A stretch of 64,000 nt of DNA from DASRAA01 sp963814165 (lineage in GTDB: Bacteria > Acidobacteriota > Terriglobia > Terriglobales > Acidobacteriaceae), in NCBI GenBank assembly GCA_963814165.1, contig CAWFBW010000009.1, positions 186,001 to 250,000 on the forward strand. Reading direction: 5' to 3'. Below are positions 28,645 through 36,748 of this stretch, one piece after another. How positions within the stretch are numbered: position 1 is the first letter of the stretch; each line of letters begins with the position of its first letter. The notes beneath the pieces are model-generated. The model had not been told where the DNA came from and made no database searches. It saw only the letters and a program-made list of their open reading frames with translations. A program made the position numbers and the translations under genes.

Positions 28645-29499
28645 ATGCCTGAGGGCAAGGTGCAAGCCATCGGCGGCATAGAACCCAGCGATATGCTGGT
28701 TATCGATGTGGGGATGAACGATGGAAGCGACACTGCCTACTACCTGCATTGTGGCTGCCGGGTGATTGCGATAGAGGCCAATCCCCAGCTAGCGGCGGCC
28801 GCCAATCTCCGCTTCGCCCAGGAAATCGCCGAAGGCATGCTCACTGTTCTGAATCTCGGGATTGCTCCGTCGGAGGGAGTGGCGGATTTCTATGTGGCTT
28901 CCAATCATCAATGGAGTTCCTTCTCTAAGCAGGTTGCGTCGAGGCGCGGAATGGAGATCGTCGAAACTGTTCGAGTTTCCTGCGTTCCACTCTCAAACAT
29001 ACTTCGACAGTACGGCGTTCCCCATTACATCAAGATTGATATTGAGGGTTATGACTTGTTTTGCCTTGAGTCGCTGTCGAAGGATACGGCTTCGCCCTAC
29101 GTCTCCGTCGAATTCGCACACGGCATGGAGCATCGGCTTCTTCACCGCTTATTGGAGCTTGGGTATGTCGGGTTCAAGCTGCTCAACCAAGTCACCTATA
29201 CCGACAAAAGACCTATCTTTGCTAACGAACTGGGAGCGAGAGTGGGGCGGAAACTCTACCGAATGCGTGCCCTCCAGCCACTGATCCGACGCGTTTTGCC
29301 GCGGGCTGACTTTGATACGTTCACCAGCCAGTTCGATTGGACTTTTGCCGAAGGCGCATCGGGACCGTTCGGAGAACAAACATACGGAAGATGGAATAAT
29401 TCGGAAGAAGTGCTGCGCAGGCACGCTGCTCTGAGTAAGGTCTACACGAAAGCAGGTGCTGCCTTCTGGTGGGATCTGCATGCCCGTAAACAGCCGTAG
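28645..29499 (+). CDS. FkbM-family methyltransferase
   Basis: 284 residues from ATG 28645; GTG 28642 is also possible, and GGAGG at 28630-28634 supports either. FkbM enzymes O-methylate sugars or natural products using S-adenosylmethionine. SAM motif I VIDVGMNDGSDTAYYLHCG, motif II VIAIEANP and the family-specific IKIDIEGYDLFCLESL are visible. The C-terminal 90 residues extend past the core domain with NQVTYTDKRPIF and many aromatics. No glycan cluster neighbours are seen; repeats flank it on both sides. Confidence 0.85.
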   Translation: MPEGKVQAIGGIEPSDMLVIDVGMNDGSDTAYYLHCGCRVIAIEANPQLAAAANLRFAQEIAEGMLTVLNLGIAPSEGVADFYVASNHQWSSFSKQVASRRGMEIVETVRVSCVPLSNILRQYGVPHYIKIDIEGYDLFCLESLSKDTASPYVSVEFAHGMEHRLLHRLLELGYVGFKLLNQVTYTDKRPIFANELGARVGRKLYRMRALQPLIRRVLPRADFDTFTSQFDWTFAEGASGPFGEQTYGRWNNSEEVLRRHAALSKVYTKAGAAFWWDLHARKQP

Positions 29500-29640
29500 A
29501 TGCCGGCTGTGGCGATAACGTGTTTCGTCAGATCGCTAACGATTGGATGAAAACGCTGCCCTGAACTTATGCCGTGCTCCGGTTCTTCCGACCGGATGCC
29601 GGCAACATCGCCGGAGACCAACGAAAGACCGCGCGGAAGC

Positions 29641-29767
29641 GTCTGCGCGAGGACGTCTGGCGTCCCACCGGGACTCGGGGACTCTTCGCACTCGACCCAG
29701 GACTGAAGTCCTGGGCTAAGATCTTTCGCCCCTGCGGGGCTGCGTTTGTGGTAGGCGAATGTGGGCC
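29641..29767 (+). repeat. 127-base dispersed repeat with palindromic core, copy A
   Basis: Aligns without gaps to 30949-31075 (offset 1308). The core is CCCAGGACT-GA-AGTCCTGGG, followed by ATCTTTCGCCCCTGCGG and ending in ATGTGGGCC. Non-coding, on the same strand in both copies. Confidence 0.85.
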
Positions 29768-29789
29768 ACCCGCGGCGATCTTGTAGTCG

Positions 29790-29834
29790 AAACGAAAAGC
29801 CCTAATCAAGGCCAAAAGAGGGCCTTGATGGGGC
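29790..29834 (+). repeat. AAACGAAAA-CAAGGCC hairpin repeat, copy A
   Basis: AAACGAAAA, then arms ATCAAGGCC and GGCCTTGAT around AAAAGAG. Related copy at 31299-31342 with arms CCCACTCAAGG.CC. Both are followed by AA(A/C)GTGGGCC-like sequence. Confidence 0.7.
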
Positions 29835-29863
29835 ACCGGGCGGGTAAATGTGGGCCACGGGGT

Positions 29864-29907
29864 ATTCACCCAAAACGGCAAGAGAATCCTGATGAGTTGT
29901 GAGATGG
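29864..29907 (+). repeat. 44-base dispersed repeat, copy 2
   Basis: Partner of 28342-28385; same orientation, with only scattered differences. Confidence 0.75.
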
Positions 29908-30113
29908 GCTGCTATCTCCAAGAATCCCCCCAACCGATATGCCCGTGATCGGCGTCATAGTCCTGCGTGGTCGTTTGGTGATGTAATGGGCCGTTGAAGA
30001 CGGTGATCCAGGAGCGCAAAATTCCTGTCGTGTGTCGCCTACAGGATTATGTTTAGGTATGGCATTAGGTCCCTCAATCGAGTTTTCGGTAGCGCCAAGT
30101 CCGGCCCGAGGTA

Positions 30114-30842
30114 GTGCTGAGCCGGTACGACGCTGTTTCCTGGCCCAGCTTTGCCGCCATTTTCGAACCATTACCACCCGATAGCCCTCTGCGGTTCCTA
30201 GCTCAGCCAGCCGAAGAAGCGGCCCGCTCCGCAGTCATGGAAAACCGCGGCGAGCGCGACATCACCGCGTTGTGTTATCGCTGGGTCACCACAACTAAGA
30301 ATGGCGAGACGCTACCCCACACTTTTTCCTCCGACAGCTATGCGGTTTCTGTGTACCATCCGGTGCTGAAGGCAAACGACCGCAAATTGATTACGTCGCG
30401 CATCACCGTGGACGAGAGTCTCATAGCCCACGTGCTTCACGGCGGCGGGTGCATCGGCGGAGGTGTAGGTTCGACGCGGTCTTCCGACGGAGCCGTTTCG
30501 CTTCGACTGGAGATTGATATGCTGCTCTTCGCCGACGGCGAAATTGCCGGCCCCGACACTGTCCGCTATGCGGCGCAACTTCAATTCAGGAAGAGGGCGG
30601 GGGACTTCATCGTCAAGCAAGTACGGTTGGCACAGTCTGAGCAACGCGATGTGACGCCGGTGCTCACTGCGTTGAGAGAAATGCCTCGTATGCGAGACGA
30701 CACTTTGGCGAGATGGACACACGACTACGCTGGCGACTACCTACACTACTCTGCAATGGGGCGACAAGAGGCACTACTTCAGGGTCTTGAAAATCGTCCG
30801 CCATTGCCAAAGTTTTACCGCCGCGATGCGGGCTCTGCGTAA
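30114..30842 (+). CDS. Orphan hypothetical protein
   Basis: 242 residues from GTG 30114; the start is uncertain and the N-terminus may be misplaced or frameshifted. I do not recognise the family. Visible: ITALCYRWVTTTKNG, a Cys/Gly-rich patch HGGGCIGGGVGSTRSS, a beta-rich middle and a charged helical C-terminus ending in LPKFYRRDAG. No signal peptide or membrane helix. It is an island of coding sequence between two blocks of related repeats. Confidence 0.55.
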   Translation: MLSRYDAVSWPSFAAIFEPLPPDSPLRFLAQPAEEAARSAVMENRGERDITALCYRWVTTTKNGETLPHTFSSDSYAVSVYHPVLKANDRKLITSRITVDESLIAHVLHGGGCIGGGVGSTRSSDGAVSLRLEIDMLLFADGEIAGPDTVRYAAQLQFRKRAGDFIVKQVRLAQSEQRDVTPVLTALREMPRMRDDTLARWTHDYAGDYLHYSAMGRQEALLQGLENRPPLPKFYRRDAGSA

Positions 30843-30948
30843 TTTTCGCGATTGAATGTTACTTCATCAGTTCGACGGCCACCCGCAGCAGTGTTTTCGC
30901 TTAACCCCACGCATTTTTCCGCTGGGTGATTTTGTTTGCTATCGCTGT

Positions 30949-31075
30949 GTCTGCGCGAGAGGATCTGTCGTCCCTCCTGGACTCGGGGATTCTTCGCACT
31001 CGACCCAGGACTGAAGTCCTGGGCTGAGATCTTTCGCCCCTGCGGAGCTGCAGTTGTAGTAGGCAAATGTGGGCC
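30949..31075 (+). repeat. 127-base dispersed repeat with palindromic core, copy B
   Basis: Ungapped partner of 29641-29767; the 20-base palindrome CCCAGGACTGAAGTCCTGGG is identical. Confidence 0.85.
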
Positions 31076-31298
31076 TTGCACGGGGGCGTAGGGATTCGTG
31101 GACGCTCCGGCATTTCCCAGTGTTGAGGAGCTGTGTGAGAGGAGTGCCGCCGCTACGCGGCTCGACAATTTTCCTGCACTTCACCGCGGGCTTGTGCCCG
31201 CGGCTAATCGGGGAAAACGGAGCGGAATTTCGCCGCTGCGCGGCTCTCGTCAATCTCCCACGTAGCCCCGGGGCTCAGCAGCGGCATTTTTGCGATCC

Positions 31299-31342
31299 AA
31301 ACGAAAATCCCCACTCAAGGCCGAAAGAGGCCCTTGAGTGGG
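31299..31342 (+). repeat. Hairpin repeat, copy C
   Basis: Arms CCCACTCAAGG and CCTTGAGTGGG with a short GAAAGA-containing loop, preceded by AAACGAAAA. Compensating base changes relative to 29790-29834 keep the stem. Confidence 0.75.
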
Positions 31343-31398
31343 AAACCCGGCAAACGTGGGCCTCGCGCGAGCATGGTACAGTCACAACTTCAGCCCGC

Positions 31399-32773
31399 AT
31401 GACCGAACCCGCACAACTGCTGCGCCGCGTTGGATTGTTCGACGCCACCATGATCGTTATGGGCGGCATCGTCGGCGCGGGGATTTTTATCAACCCGTAC
31501 GTTGTGGCGCGGCAGGTGCATACGCCGGTGCTGATTCTCGGGGTGTGGGTGGCGGGCGGCGTGGTGGCGATGCTGGGCGCGTTCATCTATGCCGAACTGG
31601 CGGCGCGCATGCCGAATGTGGGCGGGCAGTATGCGTACCTGCGCGATGCGTTTCATCCGCTGGCCGGATTTTTATATGGATGGGTGCTGCTGCTGGTGAT
31701 CCAGACGGGAGGCATGGCGGCGGTCACGATCACGTTCGCTCGATATTTTCTGGAACTCACCGGATGGCCGGTTTCCGAAAAGTTAGTGGCGGTGGCAACC
31801 ATCACGGCGCTGACGGTGGTGAACTGTTTGGGCGTGAAGGCGGGCAGCCGGGTACAGAGCGTGCTGATGCTGCTGAAGATCGGAGCGATTGCCGCGCTGG
31901 TGTTGGCGGGATTGTTCCTGGTGCGCGCGCCGTATCGCGGTGACGCATCCGGTGCTGGACCGGCCGGTTTCGGTTGATCTGGTTACGGCGTTGGGCGCGG
32001 CGATGGTTCCGGTGCTGTTCGCGTTCGGAGGCTGGCAGACGGCGAACTTCATTGCGACGGAGATCAAAGACCCGCGCAGAAATTTGTCGCGCGCGCTGGT
32101 GCTGGGCGTGGCGGGCGTGATCGTGCTGTACTTCGGCGTGAATTACGTTTGCGTGCGCGCGCTGGGGGCGGAAGGGCTGGCGGCGAGCACGGTTCCGGCG
32201 TCGGCGGTGATGCGGCTGACGCTGGGCAGCGCGGGAGCGCGGCTGATTGCGCTGGGCATTGCGGTGTCGACGCTGGGATTTCTGAGCCAGTCGGTGCTGA
32301 CGGCTCCGCGGGTGTATTTTGCGATGGCGTCGGATGGGCTGTTCTTTCGCGCAGTGGCGCGCATTGATGCCAAGACGCATGTGCCGGTGCTGGCGATCGT
32401 GATGCAGAGCGTGCTGACGCTGGTGATTGCGCTGTCGGGCAGCTACGAGAAGATTCTGAATTACGTGGTGTCGATTGATTTCATCTTTTTTGGATTGACG
32501 GGCGCGAGCCTGTTTGTGTTTCGGCGGCGCGACGCGGATGGGGAAGGGTATCGTGTGCCGGGGCATCCGTGGACGACGGCGTTTTTGTGGCGACGTTGCT
32601 GGCTGGTGGTGGGGAACACGATTTATCGGTATCCGGGGAATACGGTGCTGGGGTTGGGGATTCTGGCGCTGGGGGTGCCGGTGTATTGGTTCTGGGCGAG
32701 GAGAAAGAAGCGATTCATACCACAGAGACACAGAGGCACAGAGAAATCAGGTCATAAAAGCTTGCCGACCTGA
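31399..32773 (+). CDS. APC-superfamily amino acid permease, frameshifted
   Basis: From ATG 31399 the protein begins MTEPAQLLRRVGLFDATMIVMGGIVGAGIF, the GIVGAGIF of helix 1 being the APC substrate/Na+ site. Other marks are YAYLRDAFHP and FGGWQTANFIATEIKDP (helix 6 region). About twelve helices; joined length about 457 residues. Reading shifts one frame at 31936-31940: removing one G joins LVRAPYR to VTHPVLDRP. Further on, WTTAFLWRRCWLVVGNT looks like two compensating one-base changes of a typical 'TTALFVATCWLVV'. Probably a neutral amino acid exchanger or importer. A PLP aminotransferase lies downstream on the same strand. Confidence 0.85.
32717..32745. repeat. CACAGAG-type short repeat
   Basis: CACAGAGACACAGAGGCACAGAG is read as the last residues of the permease frame and is followed by AACCACGAATACACGG at about 32785. 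This kind of run is commonly dispersed in bacterial genomes and is not gene-specific. Confidence 0.55.
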
Positions 32774-33029
32774 TCCTTACCGCGGAACCACGAATACACG
32801 GAATGTCAGGGCTGAAAACGGAGATCGGTAAGATGTTTTGTGATTCGCAGTGAAAGGCAGTCGCTCGCGATTGACGGCTGAGAATCGTGCGGAACAGGTT
32901 AACCCTCGAGCGAGCTAAAGCCAGGCGCGTTGCGGATCGTGATCAAAATGCACCGCTGAAGCGGTACTTCCCCCGGCATATTTCACACGGCACGTGCAAA
33001 TTGAAGATGCTTTAGAGTAGAAATTGCAT

Positions 33030-34118
33030 ATGAAACCACGTTCACAGATGAGTTCGCCGTACATGGAGTGGGCCAAGCTGCGCTCGGGGGCGAAGTACAA
33101 CCTGGCGACCAGCGGCATGATGAGTTATCCGCTGGCGGAGTTGCCGGTGCGGATCGAAGACCTGGAGATCAATGGCGTCAACCCTTATGGTTATGCTCCG
33201 CTGATCGAGCGGCTGGCGAAGTACAACGATGTGCCGGCCGAGTGCGTGGTGACTTCGGCGGGGACGTCGCTGGCGAACCATCTGGCGATGGCGGCGACGT
33301 TCGATCCGGGCGACGAGGTGCTGATCGAGCATCCGACGTACGAGTTGCTGGAGTCGACGGCGGAGTATCTGGGCGCGAAGTTGCGGCGGTTCGAGCGGCG
33401 GATGGAAGACGGTTTTCGGATTGATCCGGCGGAAGTCGAGCGGAATATCACGCCGCAGACGAAGCTGGTGATCGTTACCAACCTGCATAATCCGACGGGC
33501 GCGTATGCCGATGAGGCGACGATTCGCGCGGTGGGCGAGATTGCTAAAGCGCGGGGCGCGCGCGTGCTGGTGGACGAGGTTTATCTGGAGACGTTTTACG
33601 GGCATCGTCCGCGGACGGCGTTTTTGCTGGGCGATCACTTTCTGGTGACCAGCAGTTTGACCAAGGCGTTCGGGCTGAGTGGCATTCGGTGCGGATGGGT
33701 GCTGGCGAGCGAGGAGCTCGCGCATCGCATGTGGCGGATTAATGATTTGTATTCGGCGACGCCGGTGCATCCGGCCGAACTGCTTGGCGTGGTGGCGTTC
33801 GACAATCTGGATCGCGTTGCCAGTCGCGCGCGGGAAATTTTGCACGTCAATCGAGCTGCGCTGGCGGCGTTTCTGGACGGGCGGCGGGATCTGGATGTGT
33901 TTCGTCCGGAGCATGGGACGATTGTGTTTCCGAAATTGCGGAAAGGGAGCGTCGATGAGTTCATCGCGTTGTTGCGCGAGAAGTATGAGACCAGCGTGGT
34001 GCCGGGAAGTTTCTTCGATATGCCGCAGCATTTTCGCATCGGGATTGGCGGGGAGACGGAGATGACGCGGGTGGGGCTGGAGCGGTTGGCGGCTGCGCTG
34101 GATGAATTTGTGGGGTAG
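33030..34118 (+). CDS. PLP-dependent class I/II aminotransferase
   Basis: 362 residues from ATG 33030. Fold-type I aminotransferase: cofactor-ring segment NPYGYAPLIERLAKY, VTSAGTSLANHLAM, VIVTNLHNPTGAYAD (Asn contacting PLP), VLVDEVYLETF (Asp/Tyr) and the Schiff-base lysine in SSLTKAFGLSGIRCGW (about residue 211). The C-terminal FRIGIGGETEMTRVGLERL holds the carboxylate-binding Arg. Substrate not defined; similar proteins are annotated as aspartate/alanine-type aminotransferases. The amino acid permease upstream suggests amino acid catabolism (inference). Confidence 0.87.
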   Translation: MKPRSQMSSPYMEWAKLRSGAKYNLATSGMMSYPLAELPVRIEDLEINGVNPYGYAPLIERLAKYNDVPAECVVTSAGTSLANHLAMAATFDPGDEVLIEHPTYELLESTAEYLGAKLRRFERRMEDGFRIDPAEVERNITPQTKLVIVTNLHNPTGAYADEATIRAVGEIAKARGARVLVDEVYLETFYGHRPRTAFLLGDHFLVTSSLTKAFGLSGIRCGWVLASEELAHRMWRINDLYSATPVHPAELLGVVAFDNLDRVASRAREILHVNRAALAAFLDGRRDLDVFRPEHGTIVFPKLRKGSVDEFIALLREKYETSVVPGSFFDMPQHFRIGIGGETEMTRVGLERLAAALDEFVG

Positions 34119-34126
34119 GAACGCGG

Positions 34127-34149
34127 GTAACTGGTCACTGGTAACTGGC
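34127..34149. repeat. AACTGGTCACTGG short repeat
   Basis: GTAACTGGTCACTGGTAACTGG, third occurrence of the AACTGG repeat type in this window, just after the aminotransferase stop. Confidence 0.6.
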
Positions 34150-34231
34150 GAGCATCGTTCTCACATCCGCAAGTTCCTTGTATAATTAATGAAGAAGACG
34201 GGGCATTGCGGTCGCGTCGTCGTTTCTACGT

Positions 34232-34307
34232 GGGCCTGTAGCTCAGCTGGGAGAGCGCCTCGTTCGCAACGAGGAGGCCAGCGGTTCGATCCCGCTCAGG
34301 TCCACCA
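34232..34307 (+). tRNA. tRNA-Ala (CGC)
   Basis: Seventy-six bases with encoded CCA. The acceptor GGGCCTG pairs with CAGGTCC (one G-T pair). D arm GCTC/GAGC. Anticodon stem CCTCG/CGAGG around TTCGCAA gives CGC. T loop TTCGATC, discriminator A. It is the attachment target of the integrase encoded on the opposite strand, whose reading frame overlaps it. Confidence 0.95.
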
Positions 34308-35535
34308 TCTTTTCAATAACTTGCACGCCTCGGCACCCGGCCGGAGGGGCGATTGTGGCATGAATTGTGGCATGGGTCCCCTGATCATGGGGATCTGGTG
34401 CACACAAGTGGTCCAAGGCGGTCCGTTTTGCCTTGATCCGAACATGTGAATAGTGACTGAGCATCTTCCGCGAAACGTGGCCGGCGATAGACATAATGGT
34501 TTCCTCGCTGGTCTGCGATTCAGCGAGTTCCGTGATGGCGTGATGACGAAGGTCGTGGAATCTCAGACCAGCTAGTGGGCTGGTGATCTTTTGCAGATTC
34601 TCCAGACAGCCCTTGGCTTTGCACTTCGCGACCGGCGCTTGTACCAACCCGCACTTGGGGCAACGTATGGCGCGAGTCATGGCCCGCCATGCGGTGCGCC
34701 AGGTTGCCTGTGGTCGAGTAGGGTCCAGAGTTCCGCTCTCGCAGGCGAAAAAGATGTAATGAGTGGGGTGAACAGTGCCGAGCTCTTGAGCCCGGCGACG
34801 CAGCGCAATCAGCGCATCAAGCGCAGCGGCATTCAACGGAATGACGCGGAGCCCCTCTTCGGTCTTGCTCTTACAGATCGTGATGGCCCGCTGGATTAGG
34901 TCCACATTATGCCATTGCAATCCCTTTAACTCGCAGCCGCGGCAAGTCGTGTTAAGGGCGATGATGGATGCGTAATACGCCGCTTGCCAGGCCGGCCGTA
35001 AAGCGGCAATCTTCAACAATCGCACTTTCTCTTCGTGTTGCAAGGCGCGGCCGACTTGCTCCGTAGCCTTCTTTTTCGGTTTCACATCCTCAGCAAAAAA
35101 TGCCCACCGTTTGGCTCGCTTCAGAACGCCGCGGATCACGTCCAGTTCGCGATTTACTGTGGCATTAGACATGCCAGCATTCGTTCTGGCACGCATGTAG
35201 GCGAGCACGTCTTCGGGCGTAATAGACGAAACCGAGCGAGAGCCTAGAACCCGATTGATGGCGCGAGCGCGTTCGCTCTCGATTTTGGCGGTTTTGGGGG
35301 CGACATCTGGTTTCCGATCCTCGATATAGCGGTCCACTGCATCTTTGAATTTCAGGCGCGCAAAGGCTTTTGTCCCCTTGTTGGCAGCGAGCTTCCCAGC
35401 CTTAGCCTCAGCTCTTTTATCGTGCTCGAGACCCTTGGCGTCCTGGTAATTCGTCGTCTTCAGTGGTCCGCGATAGCGAACGCCGTTAACCACAAAGTCG
35501 TAAAACCAGTTCTTACCCCGTTTTTCCAGTGCCAT
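34243..35535 (-). CDS. int: Tyrosine integrase overlapping tRNA-Ala, with zinc-ribbon insertion
   Basis: 430 residues from ATG 35535, which follows AAGGAGAA. Core-binding domain at about residues 60-160. Catalytic Arg in TTCRGCELKGLQW (about 198), HDLRHHAITEL (H-x-x-R, about 331), His in AGHVSRKML and Tyr in SHYSHVR (about 361). Between the Arg and the HxxR box is a four-Cys zinc ribbon CPKCG...CKAKGC (about 291-306), not part of the standard fold. The frame continues antisense through the tRNA-Ala gene, so the last about 20 residues (VDLSGIEPLASS...) are tRNA-derived. Its N-terminus overlaps the zinc-finger gene upstream by 23 bases. Confidence 0.88.
   Translation of the reverse strand: MALEKRGKNWFYDFVVNGVRYRGPLKTTNYQDAKGLEHDKRAEAKAGKLAANKGTKAFARLKFKDAVDRYIEDRKPDVAPKTAKIESERARAINRVLGSRSVSSITPEDVLAYMRARTNAGMSNATVNRELDVIRGVLKRAKRWAFFAEDVKPKKKATEQVGRALQHEEKVRLLKIAALRPAWQAAYYASIIALNTTCRGCELKGLQWHNVDLIQRAITICKSKTEEGLRVIPLNAAALDALIALRRRAQELGTVHPTHYIFFACESGTLDPTRPQATWRTAWRAMTRAIRCPKCGLVQAPVAKCKAKGCLENLQKITSPLAGLRFHDLRHHAITELAESQTSEETIMSIAGHVSRKMLSHYSHVRIKAKRTALDHLCAPDPHDQGTHATIHATIAPPAGCRGVQVIEKMVDLSGIEPLASSLRTRRSPS
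34352..34375. promoter_or_regulatory. Tandem ATTGTGGCATG pair next to tRNA-Ala
   Basis: Two copies of ATTGTGGCATG with a 12-base period, 45 bases from the tRNA-Ala 3' end, inside the integrase tail (read as HATIHATI). Compare 8801-8820 and 42254-42277. Confidence 0.45.
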
Positions 35536-36379
35536 GGCGTTTCTCCTTCGTCTTGTAGGCTGATGTCTTTTTCTTTGATTTACGCCACTCTTCGCCCTTG
35601 GTAGCCCACCATTGCCTCTTCGCTTCGGCGCGCGTCGAGTACGAACAGATGTCGCTGCAATATTGCTGATTCCCTCGGTCGGCAAAGAAATAGGGCACGT
35701 CGCAATTGGGATTTGCACAGATCCGAGCGAGTTGTACCCTCAACTGGAAATACAGCAGCGCTTGCTGGAATGCGTCCTTTGGTGGGGGGCTTTCGTCCAA
35801 CATTCTCCAATGCGCACCGGTATCGACCGTTGGATGGGCAGTGAGCGAATACGCATATTTGCGCAGGAGGTACATGTTCCAGTCCCTTTGCTCCCTGTCC
35901 GCAGTTACCCATAAGTGACGCAAACGATTTCGACACGCGATCAATTGCTGAAGTGCCATATTGCGATTCTCGTCAGCGGTCGTTTCCGTGCCGCGAGACA
36001 TTTCTCGCATCTCTCGGACCAGGTAGCTGTCGTCTGGAAATGGCAACGGAAAAAAGCCGCGGAATCGGTTGACCAGCCGCGCTGCCCCGGCTACATCGTC
36101 TGAGTTGACAGCGGTCAAGTTCGCGAGATGGAGCAGGAATGCACGGGCGCGTTTCGCCGTGATCGGGCGCAGGGCAAGGCGCCAGTGTTCTCGCATTTCC
36201 TCAGCTTTGTGGAGCTCGGCGTCAAGTTTCTGCCCGCACGCACAAGTCCATTTTCCGCTGCGCTCTATATGGGACTCTGTTGCGCACGCTGGGCAAACCA
36301 CCTGGATTGCAGGATAATTCGACGTGCCTGTTTTGCTAGTCAATTCGAAACTCGATTTATCCTCTTGTATGTCCCGCAT
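35513..36379 (-). CDS. Zinc-finger protein of the tRNA-Ala island, unknown
   Basis: 288 residues from ATG 36379; a TTG 39 bases upstream is possible. N-terminal zinc ribbon CPACATESHIERSGKWTCACG, a helical middle, then a second zinc motif CANPNCDVPYFF...YCSDICS followed by basic AEAKRQWW. The second resembles the CGNR zinc finger found in stress-related and DNA-binding proteins (inference). The tail is very Lys-rich. It overlaps the integrase start and is divergent from the HTH gene. It may regulate the element or bind nucleic acid; no defined function. Confidence 0.6.
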   Translation of the reverse strand: MRDIQEDKSSFELTSKTGTSNYPAIQVVCPACATESHIERSGKWTCACGQKLDAELHKAEEMREHWRLALRPITAKRARAFLLHLANLTAVNSDDVAGAARLVNRFRGFFPLPFPDDSYLVREMREMSRGTETTADENRNMALQQLIACRNRLRHLWVTADREQRDWNMYLLRKYAYSLTAHPTVDTGAHWRMLDESPPPKDAFQQALLYFQLRVQLARICANPNCDVPYFFADRGNQQYCSDICSYSTRAEAKRQWWATKGEEWRKSKKKTSAYKTKEKRHGTGKTG

Positions 36380-36450
36380 ATCACCGCTAATGTTAGGCGA
36401 AGCAGGATACGCGGTCAAGGACAGAGTTTTTGGACGACTGGAGAACCGAC

Positions 36451-36693
36451 ATGAGCAGCAACGTTGTAGAACGAGCAGTCTTTGGAATTGCGGAGTTGTC
36501 CGAGCGTTGGAGGGTTTCCCACTTCACTGTCCGGCGCGCGATCAACTCGGGGGCTCTGCGCTCCATCACGATTGGGACGAGGCGCCTTGTGCCAGTTGAA
36601 GAGGTCGAGCGTGTCGAGAGGGAAGGATTAGTAACGTCTCGTAACGCGGTGAGAGAAACGGTTGCTAAGGTGACGAGTAAGGCCCAGGAGTAA
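36451..36693 (+). CDS. Excisionase-type HTH protein
   Basis: 80 residues from ATG 36451, with GGAG 7 bases before. The sequence VFGIAELSERWRVSHFTVRRAINSG.. LRSITIGTRRLVPVEEVERV is a helix-turn-helix_17/MerR-like winged fold: recognition helix HFTVRRAI, then the wing with Arg. Divergent from the zinc-finger gene; likely Xis or a repressor of the tRNA-Ala island. Confidence 0.7.
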   Translation: MSSNVVERAVFGIAELSERWRVSHFTVRRAINSGALRSITIGTRRLVPVEEVERVEREGLVTSRNAVRETVAKVTSKAQE

Positions 36694-36748
36694 TGCCCGC
36701 TGCAAAAGCCAAGGCCTGCCGGCGGGCAGCCTCAGAGAGGATTGAAAA

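Larger units (their letters stand above)
29500..30113. other. Repeat-rich intergenic region
   Basis: Over 600 bases without a supported gene. It holds a 127-base repeat (29641-29767), a hairpin repeat (29790-29834) and copy 2 of the 44-base repeat (29864-29907). A frame opening at an ATG near 30059 overlaps the next gene in another frame and is not called. Confidence 0.5.
30843..31398. other. Repeat-rich intergenic region
   Basis: About 550 bases without a gene of its own. Contains copy B of the 127-base repeat (30949-31075), a palindromic stretch CGCGGGCTTGTGCCCGCGG (31185-31203) and copy C of the hairpin repeat (31299-31342). It leads directly into the permease start at 31399. Confidence 0.5.

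Noticed and set aside
31802..32731. Minus-strand frame of 309 codons over the permease
   Set aside because: Extreme Arg/His/Gln content, complement artefact.
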